Assembly: GCA_001643675.2 (NCBI GenBank)
Contig: LSRY02000017.1
Span: 744,001-808,000 of the forward strand
Direction: 5' to 3'
DNA length: 64,000 bases
Source of the DNA: Monocercomonoides exilis
Lineage: Eukaryota > Preaxostyla > Oxymonadida > Polymastigidae
The notes under the pieces are model-generated. The model was not told the origin of the DNA. It did no database searches and saw nothing but the letters and a program-made list of their open reading frames with translations. Position 1 is the stretch's first letter, and every line of letters starts with the position of its first letter. The translations under genes were made by a program, and so were the position numbers. Of this stretch, positions 25,218 through 37,170 are shown piece by piece.

Positions 25218-26063
25218 TTTCGAAAATGTGCTATTAATTGTGTGAACATAATGTTATAAATCGATTGTTTTTCATTCATTGTCTGCACAAAAATTTAACA
25301 TTCTGACATTATTTTGAGAGATATTGGCCTGAACGCTGTTTTTGTGAAAAAAGTTTTAACAATTTAATTAATGAAAGTTTTGAAAATGAATAATTTTTTT
25401 TCACTTTTTTAAATCTTCAAAATTTAAAAAGAATAAATTATCTCGAGTAGTTTTCAGAAAGTTTATTAATTGAATAAAAAATGTTTCATCATTTTTGTTC
25501 AAATAAAGTTATTTCCGCATTTTATTGTGAATGAATAAATCGAAAAAACATATAATTTCTTCAAGGTTGTATTTGAGAAAATAAATATTTTTATCTGTAA
25601 TTCAAAATATTTTAATTAGTCATCCATTCATATATTAACAATTTTGTCCATTGAGTAAAAATAAAAAAATCAAAATGTTTTGTTAAACTTTCATTTCTCA
25701 TTAAATTATTTCTTGAAAAAACATATTTTTTGCTGAAATCAAACAACTCAATACTTTTTTTAAAAAAAAGAAAAGTTAATCGGTTTGATATTTTATTTTG
25801 TTGATTATCAAATTTTTTGTATTTATTTATTTATTTATTATTTATTTTTCTTTCTTTTCTTTTTTTTTTTTTTTTTTTGATTTTGTGATTTCATTTATGA
25901 GCTTTTTGGGTTGCTATGTGTCTTTTGAGAAAATCAAATTGTGAGGAAAAAAAACGAATTTCAATGAATAAAAATAAAAATAATAAAACAGTGAATGATT
26001 GCCGAATTTTTTGGATTTTTTCAAATTGAACATCCCATAATAAATTAGATATTTCACAAAAAA
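25218..26063. other. AT-rich 5' flank of the USP-transposase gene
   Basis: Very AT-rich, with a TTTATTTATTTATT stretch and a run of about 20 T at 25859-25879. Any promoter for the gene starting at 26064 would lie here, but no motif can be assigned. Confidence 0.5.
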
Positions 26064-29000
26064 ATGTCTTTTTTGAAACCTCAATCAACTCTTAATTCAA
26101 GATCCAAAACTCTTTGGAAAGAAATTGAACGCATCGGTGGAGATGATGTGGATTCATTGCTTGTCTATCTATTTTACAACTACAGGCAATCATCTTCAGT
26201 AATTAACGATTTGTTGAAGTCATTAAACGGTTTGATTATTATTTTGTCAAGTTTTCCATAGAAAAATTTATGGACTGTCATTGTTGTCATTTTCTTATTT
26301 ATTTGTTAATTATTTATATTCATAAACAGAATATCACATAAAGCTGCTGGAAGACCTGTCTGTGGTGTACAACAATGCTCCGTTGCACACTCAGACAACA
26401 ATGCTGCAAGCGCTTTCCCGCAACACATCATTATCCGATTTACAGGACTATGGATATGATGTCACAGAGGGAAAATTTATTTACGCCAAACAAACGCTGA
26501 AAAAGAACCAAGGCTTTATCATCCAGCCTCAAAAACCTCATCTTCCTTCTTGCAAAAGTGGTTTGAGTTTATTCATTATTTTCAAATAATGTTCTCTTTT
26601 TTCCTTAGGCTTAAATGAACAGGATTGGGAAAAGGGTAACAACTGGATGTTAGCCCATTCCACTGAAGCCTCGACATCGCTTCAGTCAGCAAAGAAAAAG
26701 CAGCGAGCTGAACCGGATTATGCAAGATTTATTAATGAAGATGCCTGGGAAGAAGAAATAATCACAGAAAACTCTTCTTCAAAAAGAAAACAATCTTCTT
26801 CATCTTCTTCATCATCTCAGCAAAATAAAAAATCAAGTGAAATTTCAAAAAATAATTCTTCATCAACAAATTCTTCATCTTCTCAACCTATTGATGCTCC
26901 AATCAACACTCCAATTTTGAGAGAAAGGAAATCAACAAAAAGAAAAACAAATAAATCACAGCATAAACGTCATTCGTCACTTTCACTTATTCCAATTCAC
27001 AAACTTTTCAAAACAAAAAAATCATCATCTTCCTCATCTTCCTCATCTTCCTCATCTTCCTCATCTTCCTCATCTTCCTCATCTTCCTCATCTTCCTCAT
27101 CTTCCTCATCTTCCTCATCTTCCTCTTCTTCCTCTTCTTCCTCATCTTCCTCATCTTCCAAAAAGCAACAAAAGGAAAAAACAAACACTTCTTCCTTCAG
27201 CAACAATGATGTATGGGTAAGTGATCAATTAGTTGAATATGCCACTTCACCAATTCTTATTCCTCCTCAAGCATTCCAAAATCTTCTTTTGTCATTTTCA
27301 AAAGAAATCAACACTTCATCTTCTCAACATAATACACAAACAGATGATAGTGATTTATCGCTTCATGATAATTTTGCACAAACAATGTCAAACAGCAACG
27401 CAATGGATGTTCTTCCTGCAATTCAATCTTTTTCTTCATCGATATTTTCAAACATTAACAAAGATACCAGTTCTTCATCAAAAACAGTTAACGGCTTGCA
27501 AAATTTAGGAAATACTTGCTATTTGGCCTCTCTTCTTCAATGCTTATCTTCAATCATTTCACAAAAGCCATCTTTTTTCAAAAAACAAACAGCTATGAAG
27601 AACACATCTTCGCGTGTTATTAGTGTTTGTCAACAATTGGCTAAAGATGGAACTGCAGTGCGTTCCTGGGTCCCATCATTGATCAACAAATGGGAAGACT
27701 TTTGTGGATATGGTAGCAGACAGCAACAAAATGTGACTGAGGCATTTGACAATCTTCACCAACTTCTTCAAAAAGATGAGTTGATAAAAAAGGATACCTT
27801 CAATCCTGTTTTAATCACTCATTTCAAATGCCAACAATGTCAAAAAATATCAAATCGTTTCAATGATATTTGTAACAATGTTGTCATCAATTCATCCTCT
27901 CCTCATAAAGGTCTATCTTCTCTCTTTTCTACTGAGATATTGAACGGGAAAAATGCTGTCTATTGCAACGATTGCAAAGAGAAATGCTGTGCTGCGAGAT
28001 GGGAAGAAATGGCAGCATTTCCAGAGGTGCTGGCCCTCTGTCACGAATGCACTGACTCTGCTTGCTCTGCTCCTTCAAGAACACTTCTAATTGAAACTGA
28101 TCGTGTTCACCAGCGATCGTTTATCAAAGGGTTTTCAACAGAAAACGTTCAACATACGCAAAAGAACAATAAGGAAAACATCATATATCATCTCGTTGGG
28201 CAAATTCTTTTCAAGCGTTTAGATCTACAAAATGGGCATTTCATTGCAGTTGTGAAAAGAAAGGCAGGAAGAGAGGCATTGTGGAATATTTGTAACGATT
28301 CTGATATCTTTGAATTGGACAAAGAAAACTGGAATTCATCATGGAAAGATCTTTATGAACAAGGTTTCGTTCCTTCGCTGACATTCTATATCAAAGAAAA
28401 AACAAAACAAACACTATCAACTATTCAATTTGGTGGTTCCTCCTCTTCTTCAGAAACATCTAATAACAACACTGTAAATAACACATCAACAACAACAACA
28501 TCATCATCATCGTCTCCATTCATCACACCTCCTCATCGTTCAACTTCCATTCCTCCACTCTCTTCGTCAATTTCAACGAGTTATGGATTGGAAGCACTGA
28601 AAGAAAGAAGAAAGAAAACGGGCATCTTTTCTCCGAATGAAAAGAGATTAATCTTCAAGCCCAAAACGAAACTGTGGAGTGAGTTCACAGAAGAAACAAA
28701 CATCAAAGTTTCTCTTTCCCATTTCTACAAGCTGACAACAAACTTCTCGAAAGCGAAAAGGCGTACTGATCTCTGCGGCATGTGCGAGAAACTCAACTAT
28801 CTAGAAAACAAATTAAAGTCATCGCAAAACAAAAATGGACTGTCTGAAGCAGAGTTTCATACACTTAAATTACTTCGTCAACATCGACTTGTTGCAGAAA
28901 TGCAACGAAAACATTATCAATCTTCTGTCGACAATCTGAAAGAGGGAGAAGCAGTCTTCGTCTTCGACTTCAAAGAGAAGTGGAAACTCCCCATCAGAAA

Positions 29001-29883
29001 GAACCAACTTCAACAGGAATTCTTCAACTATCAACAAGCATCTCAATTCACAATCATCTCTCTTCAAAAAATTAATAATCAACAAATAAAACGAACATTC
29101 AACTTCTTCTCCGACTGCCTCTCAAATGATCACAGATTTGTCATTGAGTGTCTGGAATCTGTGATCAAAAGACACTTCTTCTCAGACACTCACACTTTTA
29201 AGTTCTTCTGCGATTCAGGTCCACACAACCGAAATCGCTTCCTTCTTCACTTCATCCTCTCAAAACAATCCAAACTTCTCAAAAAGAAAAACACTCAACT
29301 CAACTTCTTCGCTGAGCACCATGGAAAGAATATTTGTGATAGTGAATTTGGTGCACTTGTGAACACAATCAACAACAACATATCAACTGAACACATCACC
29401 ACACTTCATGACTTGATCGACTTCTTCGACAACAATATGAACATATCGGCTTCTGCTTCTTCGACATCACAACAAGACATTTTTGAATCATCCTCAACTA
29501 GTTCATCTCCATCGTCATCAACTGCTAATAAATCTGTTCATGAGAGGTTCTTTGAAGAGTATGTACCATCTCAGCAAATTGCATGGCCATCACTGTCAGT
29601 CCCTCACATGAAGGACTACTTATACTTTGAGCGCAAAGGCTCATTTGTCTGCGCATCTGCTGTTGGATATCTTCCTCAACGCTCTCTGGTTGCCCTTGAA
29701 TCTTCGACAATGAAAGAAAAAGTTCAACGAACAAGGAAGTCATTTCACTCTGATATTACATCATCTAACTCTTCTCTTCTTTCTCAATCTTCTCAAGATC
29801 TTCTTTCAAGGAGATTTGAGCTTCTTCTTGACTCTTCTTCTTTCAATGAATCTCAAAATTGTTCTTTTGGTGTCCCCTATTAA
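26064..29883 (+). CDS. Ubiquitin-specific protease (C19) fused to DDE-transposase-like domain
   Basis: Three exons, 26064-26229, 26330-26560 and 26609-29883, join in frame at GT...AG to give 1223 residues. Residues about 145-340 are low-complexity Ser/Lys/Thr with a 9-bp-unit poly-Ser run. The USP Cys box is GLQNLGNTCYLASLLQC with Cys436. A zinc-finger-like CQQC ... CNDCKEKC lies between. The His box is LQNGHFIAVVKRK with His676, followed by WNICNDSD for the third acid. The C-terminal part has an RNase H-fold transposase look: FVFDFKEKW (Asp919), FFCDSGPHNRN (Asp1001) and FFAEHHGKNICDSEFG (Glu1035, HGK..CD block). Exons 1-2 encode a unique N-terminal domain. The gene is intact and sits at the centre of a palindromic unit, so it is the likely transposase. 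Known USPs remove ubiquitin; a role in protecting the transposase or its complex from degradation is a guess. The exact transposase superfamily is not identified. Confidence 0.75.
27022..27159 (+). repeat. (TCATCTTCC)n minisatellite coding poly-Ser
   Basis: About fifteen units of nine bases in frame within exon 3, with a few TCT variants, giving an uninterrupted Ser run. Length polymorphism is likely. Confidence 0.9.
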
Positions 29884-29904
29884 GAAACTAGTTGTTGTGT
29901 ATGC

Positions 29905-30015
29905 TTAGCTGGCACTCTATCGGAAGGGTGCTGGACATGACTGTTCGTATTGGATATTGCAGCCTCTGGGCTGCTTTATCCGGACCTGGATACGACGAAC
30001 AGCCTCCCAGGTGCA
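29905..30015 (+). ncRNA. Strongly structured segment after the USP-transposase stop
   Basis: Starting 22 bases after the stop codon, this GC-richer stretch folds well on paper. One hairpin pairs GCACTC (29912-29917) with GGGTGC (29926-29931). A second pairs CTGTTCG (29941-29947) with CGAACAG (29996-30002) and TAT (29948-29950) with ATA (29990-29992), leaving a CGA bulge. Inside it is a nested stem: GGATA-TT-GCAGCC-TCTG-GGCTGC-TT-TATCC. In addition ACCTGG at 29984 can pair with CCAGGT at 30007. It could be a 3'-UTR structure, an element-encoded RNA or a relic; no known RNA family is recognised. Confidence 0.4.
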
Positions 30016-30962
30016 CAATAGTTAGAATCCGATTGTTTTCTTGTGGTTATTGTCCCTGATATGTCCCTATAATTAAATTGGTTATTGTCCCTATTATATC
30101 TGTAAATATCGAGATTCATTAATAAAGAGAGTTATGAGGGAATTCATTGATCTTTGAGTGAGGTTTTTAGAATGGAGAGTTGACGGGAGTGTGAAGTGAT
30201 GTTTCATCATTGTGTCTGTCTTTTTTCTTTATTGGATTTGATCTTTTTGAGTTAAAGTGAGAGAAATATCAGAAAGGGGTGAGTGGATGGAAAACAAAAG
30301 AAAAACAGTCAAGTTTGTTTTTGGACTTAAAGTATTTGTAATCTTTTTTGTTTGGTATTGCCATTGATTCCATGAATCAGCTGTTTTGGTGCGACCTTTT
30401 CTTTTTCCTTTCATTGTTCAGAATATTTGGTAATTTGATAACGATGAGTGAGAATTTCGAGAGAATGAAATTGAAAATGAATAAGTCTGTGTCTGCTTGA
30501 ATGAACAAGATGCTAATATTGTTTATTTTGTTTATCGTTTGATGTTGCAAAAAGCTTTTTGAAATTGTTTATATTTCTTTTGTTTTATTTTTCAAGTGTT
30601 TCAGTTTTTTTGTTTGTTTGTTGTTGTTTCAAAGAACCAATTCATTTATTTCGAATCATATCCAACATTGTGCAAAGAGAACTGGTTTCATAACATAAAA
30701 AATCTTTATCAACAATAATACACAACAATAATGTTGAAATTTCGATACAACTGAATTTATTATTGATTTTTTAAAAAAACAAGTTCAATATAACATCTAT
30801 GAGAGATTATCCAAAGCTTCATATTTGTATTTTTAAAAAAAAATTAACAAAATTCAAAAATATCATTAAATCAGTGCGAAAATTTTGACAATATATATGA
30901 TATTTATATTTTGTCTTTCTCCAAATTAAAACGGAAAAAATTCTTTAATGTTCAAATAAAAT
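30016..30962. other. AT-rich 3' flank of the USP-transposase gene
   Basis: Contains two copies of TTATTGTCCCT at about 30047 and 30080 and otherwise no feature. No supported gene before the right palindrome arm. Confidence 0.5.
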
Positions 30963-32170
30963 TATTATGGATATGATCATAAGGAAAAAAATATTTTTAA
31001 GGTATCCCACGAGGGTCACACCTTGGGTGGCATTTTTTTTGCACGAATCGATTTGTTGTTATGAAGGTGTGTGAAATATGTCAAAAAAAGGGGTACCAAG
31101 GTGTGACCTCTTTTTCGAAAAATGTATCTCAAATTTTCAGATCAAAAATCTGAGAAAATTTTTAGCTTTTTTGTTCTTTCAAGAACGAGAAAATGCTTAT
31201 ATTCTATTAGTGTTCATACGCTTCATAATTATTAAAACAACAATATTCATTAAAAATGATTAAAAAAAATGTGTGTTTTGCACTCTTTTCAAAGAGAAAA
31301 AATTCCATAACTTTATTTCAAAATGTTCTTTCAACAATTTTTCTCCACATTGACGTTGCATCGAGGTTTGTTTTTTGTTTTTTTATGATAAAAACACATG
31401 TTTTAAAACAAATCTTTTTCATAGACAATCAATATGTGTTCTTTCTTTGTTTTAAGTGAAAATATTTGTATGATGGCTGTGGAAATGAGTGTGTTTGGGA
31501 AAAAACAATCGAAGAGCAGTTTGACATTTACTTATTTTTTTATATGAATATTTACCTATTGACTGTATTTGTGTTGTTTTCAGTGCAGGAAATGGAAATG
31601 AATGGAGATGAATAAAAGCGGGATATCTCGTTATGAAGGGTGGCTATGGAGTTGGGAGAGCACTTTCATATGGAATGTGCTTAGGGTGAAGGGATTGGGA
31701 AGGAATTTGGAGATGATATTTTCAGACGAGAAACAAGGATATTTTTCAATGAGAAAGATGAAATTGAAGAAAATACATAAGTTTCACATTTTCAGAAGAA
31801 CCAGAAATCGATGCATTTAATAGAAAAATGACTTCTGGAAAGGATAGTTGGGGAATCAGAATGAAACACTTGAAAAAGGAAGGAATTATGAATTTTTATT
31901 GGAAGAAAGCAGTTGCCAACGGAATAAAATATAGACATTGGCTTAAAAATAGGTTCTGAAGGTTTGTTGTTGTTGTTGCTGTTTTGAAGTGATTATTATT
32001 TTTTCATTCAGGATATTGAAAAAGCGAAGGATTATATGGCTTTGAAGAAGAAGAAGAAAAGCAAGGAAGAAAAATACAGATAGATGAAATGCGAGATATT
32101 TCGAAGATTCCTGACACTGGGCTTTGGCGAGGAATTTTTTTTGAGGAAAGATGATTTTTTGTGAAAGAAG
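30963..32170 (+). repeat. Right arm of the 8.2-kb palindrome
   Basis: Inverted copy of 24008-25217. Divergence is abrupt at both ends: inside after CCATAATA, outside after GTGAAAGAAG. Coding-like DNA in the arm continues past its outer end for about 40 codons (REREIELKMKRIQRLLFARR), so the arm may be part of a broken gene. Confidence 0.9.
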
Positions 32171-32390
32171 AAAAGATGGAATGAAAAAGAGATTGACGCG
32201 TGCTTTGTATTTTTAGATGGAAAGAGAGAAAGAGATTGAGTTGAAAATGAAAAGGATTCAGAGGCTATTATTTGCCAGAAGAAGACAAAATCAAGAAGAC
32301 GAGAATTTCAATGAATATCTCAGTTGATGTAAATTAACACTCATCTTCTTTATTTCCAACAGTTAATCATTTCATGCCATTCATTCATCA

Positions 32391-35300
32391 TTGTCATCTT
32401 CTTCTTTATCAAATATATCAACATCATATTATACGATTTCTTTTTCTTTTTTTTCTCTTTCTCCACCTCATCCTTTTCATCCTCCTTATCCTTCTCTTTC
32501 ATTCAATACACCTTTCATTCACCTCCTTCTCACAACCAACAGATCTTCCATTATTCCTTCTTCATTAGTTCTTCAATACTCTTCTCTTTCTCCTCTTTCC
32601 TCTTCATTCCATTTCCATTTCGCCACTCAACTCTTTTCGCCTTCTTCTGCATCTATTCATCGTCTGTATCCAACAGACATTTACTCATTTAACACATCGT
32701 GCACTCCTTCTTCTTTTAATTTTTCTTATTCATGTTCTTATTCATTTCTCATTCTCGTCATCAACATCAGCATCTTAATCAACAACCACAACTTAGCTTC
32801 AAAACATCCCTCAAACCTTCTTCTTTCTCTTCTGTTATTCGTTCTCTATCAACTCCTTCCATCTCCACTTCTTCTTTATCGTCTTCCCTTTCTTCCCTTT
32901 CTCCTTCTTTCCCTTCTCTCTCTTCTCTCTCACACATCCCTTCTCTCCCTCATTCTTTTCTCACTCAACAGCTTCTTTCTCATTCAACTTCACCTGATTT
33001 TCCTCCTCCTCCGCCGCCTCTTTTTGATGAAGACAACGAATTTTCAAACATTTACACAAGAAAACTTCAATTGAGACAGAACAGACTGAGATGGGGGCAG
33101 AAAAACAAGCAGATACCGAACAAAGAGCAGAGGATGCTGGCTATTTTTACTGGAATGTATGAGAATGGGAATAATTTGAAAGATGGAAAGGAAAAAGAGG
33201 AAATGGAGTGAGAGGAATAACACGAATAACAGCAATGAGGGAGAGAGAGAAGGAGAAGTGGAAGGAGAAACTGAAAGAGAGAGAGAAAGAGAAAGAGAAA
33301 AGAGAGATATTTCCTGATTTTAAACTATTGGGCGATTGGGTGGAGCTTCTTGATACAGACGAGGCAGTCGATGAATGTGGAGTCAATCCATTGACACTCG
33401 AAAACTACTCATCTTCCAACACAATCAACACGTTTGGTTATCCTGGCTATGCAACCAATCTCATTGACGACTTTCTCTTTGAGCAATTACTGAACAATGG
33501 CGATGGCGTTCTGCGAAGAAGATTCGGTTCGCTTTCAAACAGCCTCATTTCGAGCAGAGAATTGTCTGTTTTTCAGTCAGATGCGATCTGAATCCATCTT
33601 ATGTGCCTCGAAGACAAAGACTGAGAAAAAGCAATCAAAATTTAACACAAACATTTTTTACTATTTAATTGCTGGCATTGGCACAGGAACAGAAACATCT
33701 CCTTCTTCATTGCCCAATGAATCTTTTCTTTCTCTTTGTCAGCTATCTCCATCTTTCTCTCCTTCATCTTCCTCTTCATCTTCTCCATCTTCTCCATCTT
33801 CTCCATCTTCTCCAGCAGTAACTGACCTCTCTCTCCATCCAAATCCACCTCATCGTTCTGAAATTGCTATGGCTCGCCGCATAAGAGCAATGCACCCTCT
33901 CCTCCGTCGATGCTATCTCAACCGCTGTGCACAATTGGCTGCTGCTTCTGGTGCCTCACGTTCTTCTTCTTCTTCCTCGTTGCTTCGCTCTTCTAGAAAC
34001 AGATTTCTGACAGGAGAAGAGCAGCAGATGAGGAGGATGAGATTGCAGTTCGGAAGAAGAAGGAAAAGACAATATTTTGTTCTTTCACGAGATGCGTTTG
34101 AGGCGCTTCCTCTGTTTGCAGAGTTTCGGATGGTGGAGCGGTATGCGGAGAATCTGGAGAAGAGGAAGAGAGAAAGAGAGAGAGCGAAGGAAAGAGAGAG
34201 AGAAGCAAGGAACGAGAGAAGAGAGGAGAGAAGATCAAGAGAAATGAATCAAATGAGGAAGGCATTGAAATCCACAAATGATGCAGATAACATTGATGAA
34301 GAAAATGATAATAAAGCAAAAGCAGAAGATAATCAGAGTTTATCGTTGATTAGAAGAGATTCTTTGAAGGAAATAAAGAAAAATGAAGATAGTGACTGTT
34401 ATTCCGACAGCTCCATCATCAGTGATGAAGAAGAGCGAAGAGAGAAGAGACACAAACAGAGAGAGAAACAGAGGCTGATGCGAAGGTATTACCAGGCGCT
34501 TGAGCTTCAACGTGATTCTGTTGTGAATGAAGTGCTTTTGATGGTCAGACCAAACCTGCTGCTTTCTCCAGCGCCGATTGTCGAGTCGATAAAAAGACCA
34601 GGAATGAGTGTGAATGCTGCAAAAAGTGAAGGAGATGATAAAGAAGGTGAGAAGGAAGAGAAAGAAACAACAAATTCTGGAAATGGAAATGGAAACAGGG
34701 AAGAAGTTGAAGGCGATGAAGATAACACGAAAGAAGAAGAAGAAGAAGAAGACGATGATTCAAACAACGATGAAAACGAAGAAGTGATTTTGGAGGATTC
34801 AATGAACAACCCCAAAGAAGCTGCTTCAAAAGCAAAGAAAATAAAACGGAAGCAGAAAAGAAAACTAGCATAAAAGAGTCTTTTACAAACAAAAAAGAAG
34901 AAACACATTCCGAAGAGCAAAAACCAGAGCCTCTTTCATCGCAATTACAACAAAAACAGCAGCAACAGTACACAACGCCATCACCTTTTCCACAGCCTAA
35001 ACAATACTCTTCAGCAAGAGAAACCTTTGGAACGATACACTTAACACGAGGGAAGCAAAAGGACGGCGGATGGAGATGGGGAGAGGAGCTATTGGCGCCT
35101 CAACAACGCTTCCGTCACCTGTTGTTGTTGTTGGAGGAGGAGTGGTGACGTTGAGTGTTATGGGGATGAAGGATTTGGACAAAGAAGAGACAAAGGCGAT
35201 ACCAGATGAGTTTCAGAATGAGAAAGAGAAAGTGGACGATGAAGAGGCGAAGATCACTTTCAGTTCATTGGAATATGATAATCAGAGAGAAAAACTGCTT

Positions 35301-35770
35301 CGGCTGATGAAACTGCAGGAAATACAGAAGATGATGAATGAGAAAGATGAGCGGGAGGGCAGGAAAATGGAGAAAGAAGAAAATGTCAAGAATCTGTTTA
35401 GCAGCATCCAAGGAATATTATAAAAACGTCTTGAGACCAACCAGAAGGAGAACAAAATGGCAAGCGAGGAGCAGCAAGAGGCGAAAGAAAGCCAAACGCC
35501 AATTTTGACAAGGGAGCGGAAATTGGACTGCATGCTGAATGACCTTGCTAATTCTGAACTGGATGTGCCCATCCGCTATGATTGCATCAAAAGCGAGGAA
35601 AACGTGCAATTTGTGTGGAAGTTACAGGAAGTATCTGTGTATGCAGCAGTCGAAGAGAGGCAAACGAGGGCTCGGCTGAATCTGATGAGTGCGCTGAAGA
35701 GCGGGCTAAAGCAAAGCTGTACAGAACTGCGAAGAGGAAACAGAAGAAACGCACAGAAAGGGAAGTGAAG
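32391..35770 (+). pseudogene. Ser-rich, Arg/Glu-rich charged protein, frame-broken
   Basis: A long plus-strand coding track that changes frame several times. It begins Ser/Pro/Leu-rich at 32391-33000. Then come TRKLQLRQNRLRWGQKNKQI (about 33055), FKLLGDWVELLDTDEAVDE (33320) and PGYATNLIDDFLFEQLLNNG. A second Ser run follows at 33750, then FEALPLFAEFRMVERYAENL and a long Arg/Glu helix (34150-34250), YYQALELQRDSVVNEVLLM (34490), an acidic tail, and KLDCMLNDLANSELDVPIRY near 35520. Some shifts could be introns (for example an AG before 33690), but the shift near 33190 has no splice signal. I recognise no family. It is either a decayed host gene or an intron-containing gene I could not resolve. 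Confidence 0.5.
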
Positions 35771-35799
35771 GAGTAGGAAAAGGATCACCTTTGCTGTTT

Positions 35800-37170
35800 C
35801 AGAATGAGAAAGGGATTAGAACATTCAGTCAGAACAGGGTGCCTGGATGAAGAGATACGTTGTAGTTCTCAAAGTTGGCATCTTTCTTCACGTAGAAGAA
35901 GTATTCAAAGGTGATGGATCTGATACAAAAATACCCTACCCACAATTTGGTTGCGCTTTTTGATTCAGCTGTTGATTTCACTTCAAATACAAACATTGCC
36001 CTTCATCCTCTCTCTAACTGCACTTCTTCGCTTGTCATTTCGTCCTTGTTTATGAACGTCCAATAGCAATCTTCTACTTTGCTCAGAATCTCTTCATCTC
36101 CCTTCCTTTTATCTCAAGCTGTTCATCCATCTGCTTCTAATCTTGCTGTCCTGGCTCACTTTCTCCACTTTCACTGACTGCTCTTTCTTCGTCTACTTCT
36201 TTTTCATTCAACTTTTATCGAATTCAGCTCCAGGCCTTGTCTTTCATTTCTGTTCATCATCGCAAAGTGAATCTTCATTCAATCACAGAATATCAGCTTT
36301 AGTTTACGGAGATCGAAGAAATTCTATGTTTATCCGAGAAAAGCAGACCATCTTGCGGGCGATTGAAAGCAGAGATTGATTTAACTATTTGCATTTGGAA
36401 GCTGAAGGATGCACCTGAAATTGAAAGAGCGAGTGGAAAAGATTTCTTTGAACAAACAGTTGCAGGGATGGTTTTTGAGAGATTTCACAATGCGATAGAC
36501 TTTTAATGAGTCATCGAAGATGAAGCAAAGAGAGAAAGCTGGTATTTGCGAAAAACTATGTTTGAAGGGAAGTCATATGAGATTCTGGTACTAATTGGAT
36601 GCAAGCAAGTTGAAATCGGAAAGGTGAAGAAAATATAAACTGAAGAAAATTGCCTGATATATATGAATATATTTCTTTTGAAGATACCACAGCAATGAAT
36701 CTTTTTTCATGAGCTTAATTTGTTGTTGATGGAGAAGAAAAATTTGATGAAGAAATGAAGAAGAAATAATATAATCTGTGCAGATTTTGCTCCGTGAAAG
36801 AAATGCATTGAAATACACTCCTGTTGAAAAGAAGATGAAAGCGTCTGAATTTTTCAATGACATGGAAAATACTCAAAATTAATAAATGGAAGGAATCATA
36901 AAGAAATAAGATAAAGTTCATCGTTATCAATGATTTTTGCATCAGCTGCGCTGAAAATGAGTGTTTGAAGAGGAACAAACGTTGAGGAAAGGAGGGTGAG
37001 AGAGGCGTCTTGGAGGAGGGAAATGAAGTCGTTGAGGGCATACTCGACGTTGGTACATGGGGTCTGTTTAGGTCTGCCACAGGCATAAGCATCAGTTCCT
37101 CTGTTAGAAACGATTTTATTCAAAGCGATGAAGATGATCCAGATATTGAACTTGACTTTATCCAATGTTC
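35800..37170 (-). pseudogene. Beta-helix surface protein N-terminal remnant
   Basis: On the minus strand at 37125-36906 one frame reads RGTDAYACGRPKQTPCTNVE followed by YALNDFISLL and ASLTLLSSTFVPLQTLIFS. This matches the CG...PC opening and the first beta-strands of oxymonad beta-helix surface proteins. Downstream pieces such as TIPATVCSKKSFPLALSISG (about 36480-36420) keep the Ser/Ile/Val texture but with stops and shifts. It points toward the other beta-helix remnant at 18.6-20.5 kb, so the two sit as inward-facing copies near the two ends of the 19.8-kb segment. Dead. Confidence 0.5.

Larger units (their letters stand above)
24008..32170. mobile_element. 8.2-kb palindromic unit carrying a USP-transposase gene
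   Basis: Two arms of about 1.21 kb, 24008-25217 and 30963-32170, are near-identical inverted copies flanking a 5.75-kb centre. The centre contains one intact three-exon gene (26064-29883) coding for a ubiquitin-specific protease domain joined to a DDE-transposase-like domain. Long inverted termini around a transposase-like gene are the layout of an autonomous DNA transposon. No direct target duplication is evident: the flanks CAATTCCC and AAAAGATG differ. The arms themselves contain coding-like DNA with an intron, so an inverted duplication of host sequence is an alternative. Confidence 0.65.

Noticed and set aside
32374-33074. Leu/Phe/Ser-rich frames resembling a multi-pass membrane protein
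   Set aside because: They are alternative frames of C/T-rich Ser-coding DNA; the Ser frame fits the surrounding pseudogene better.
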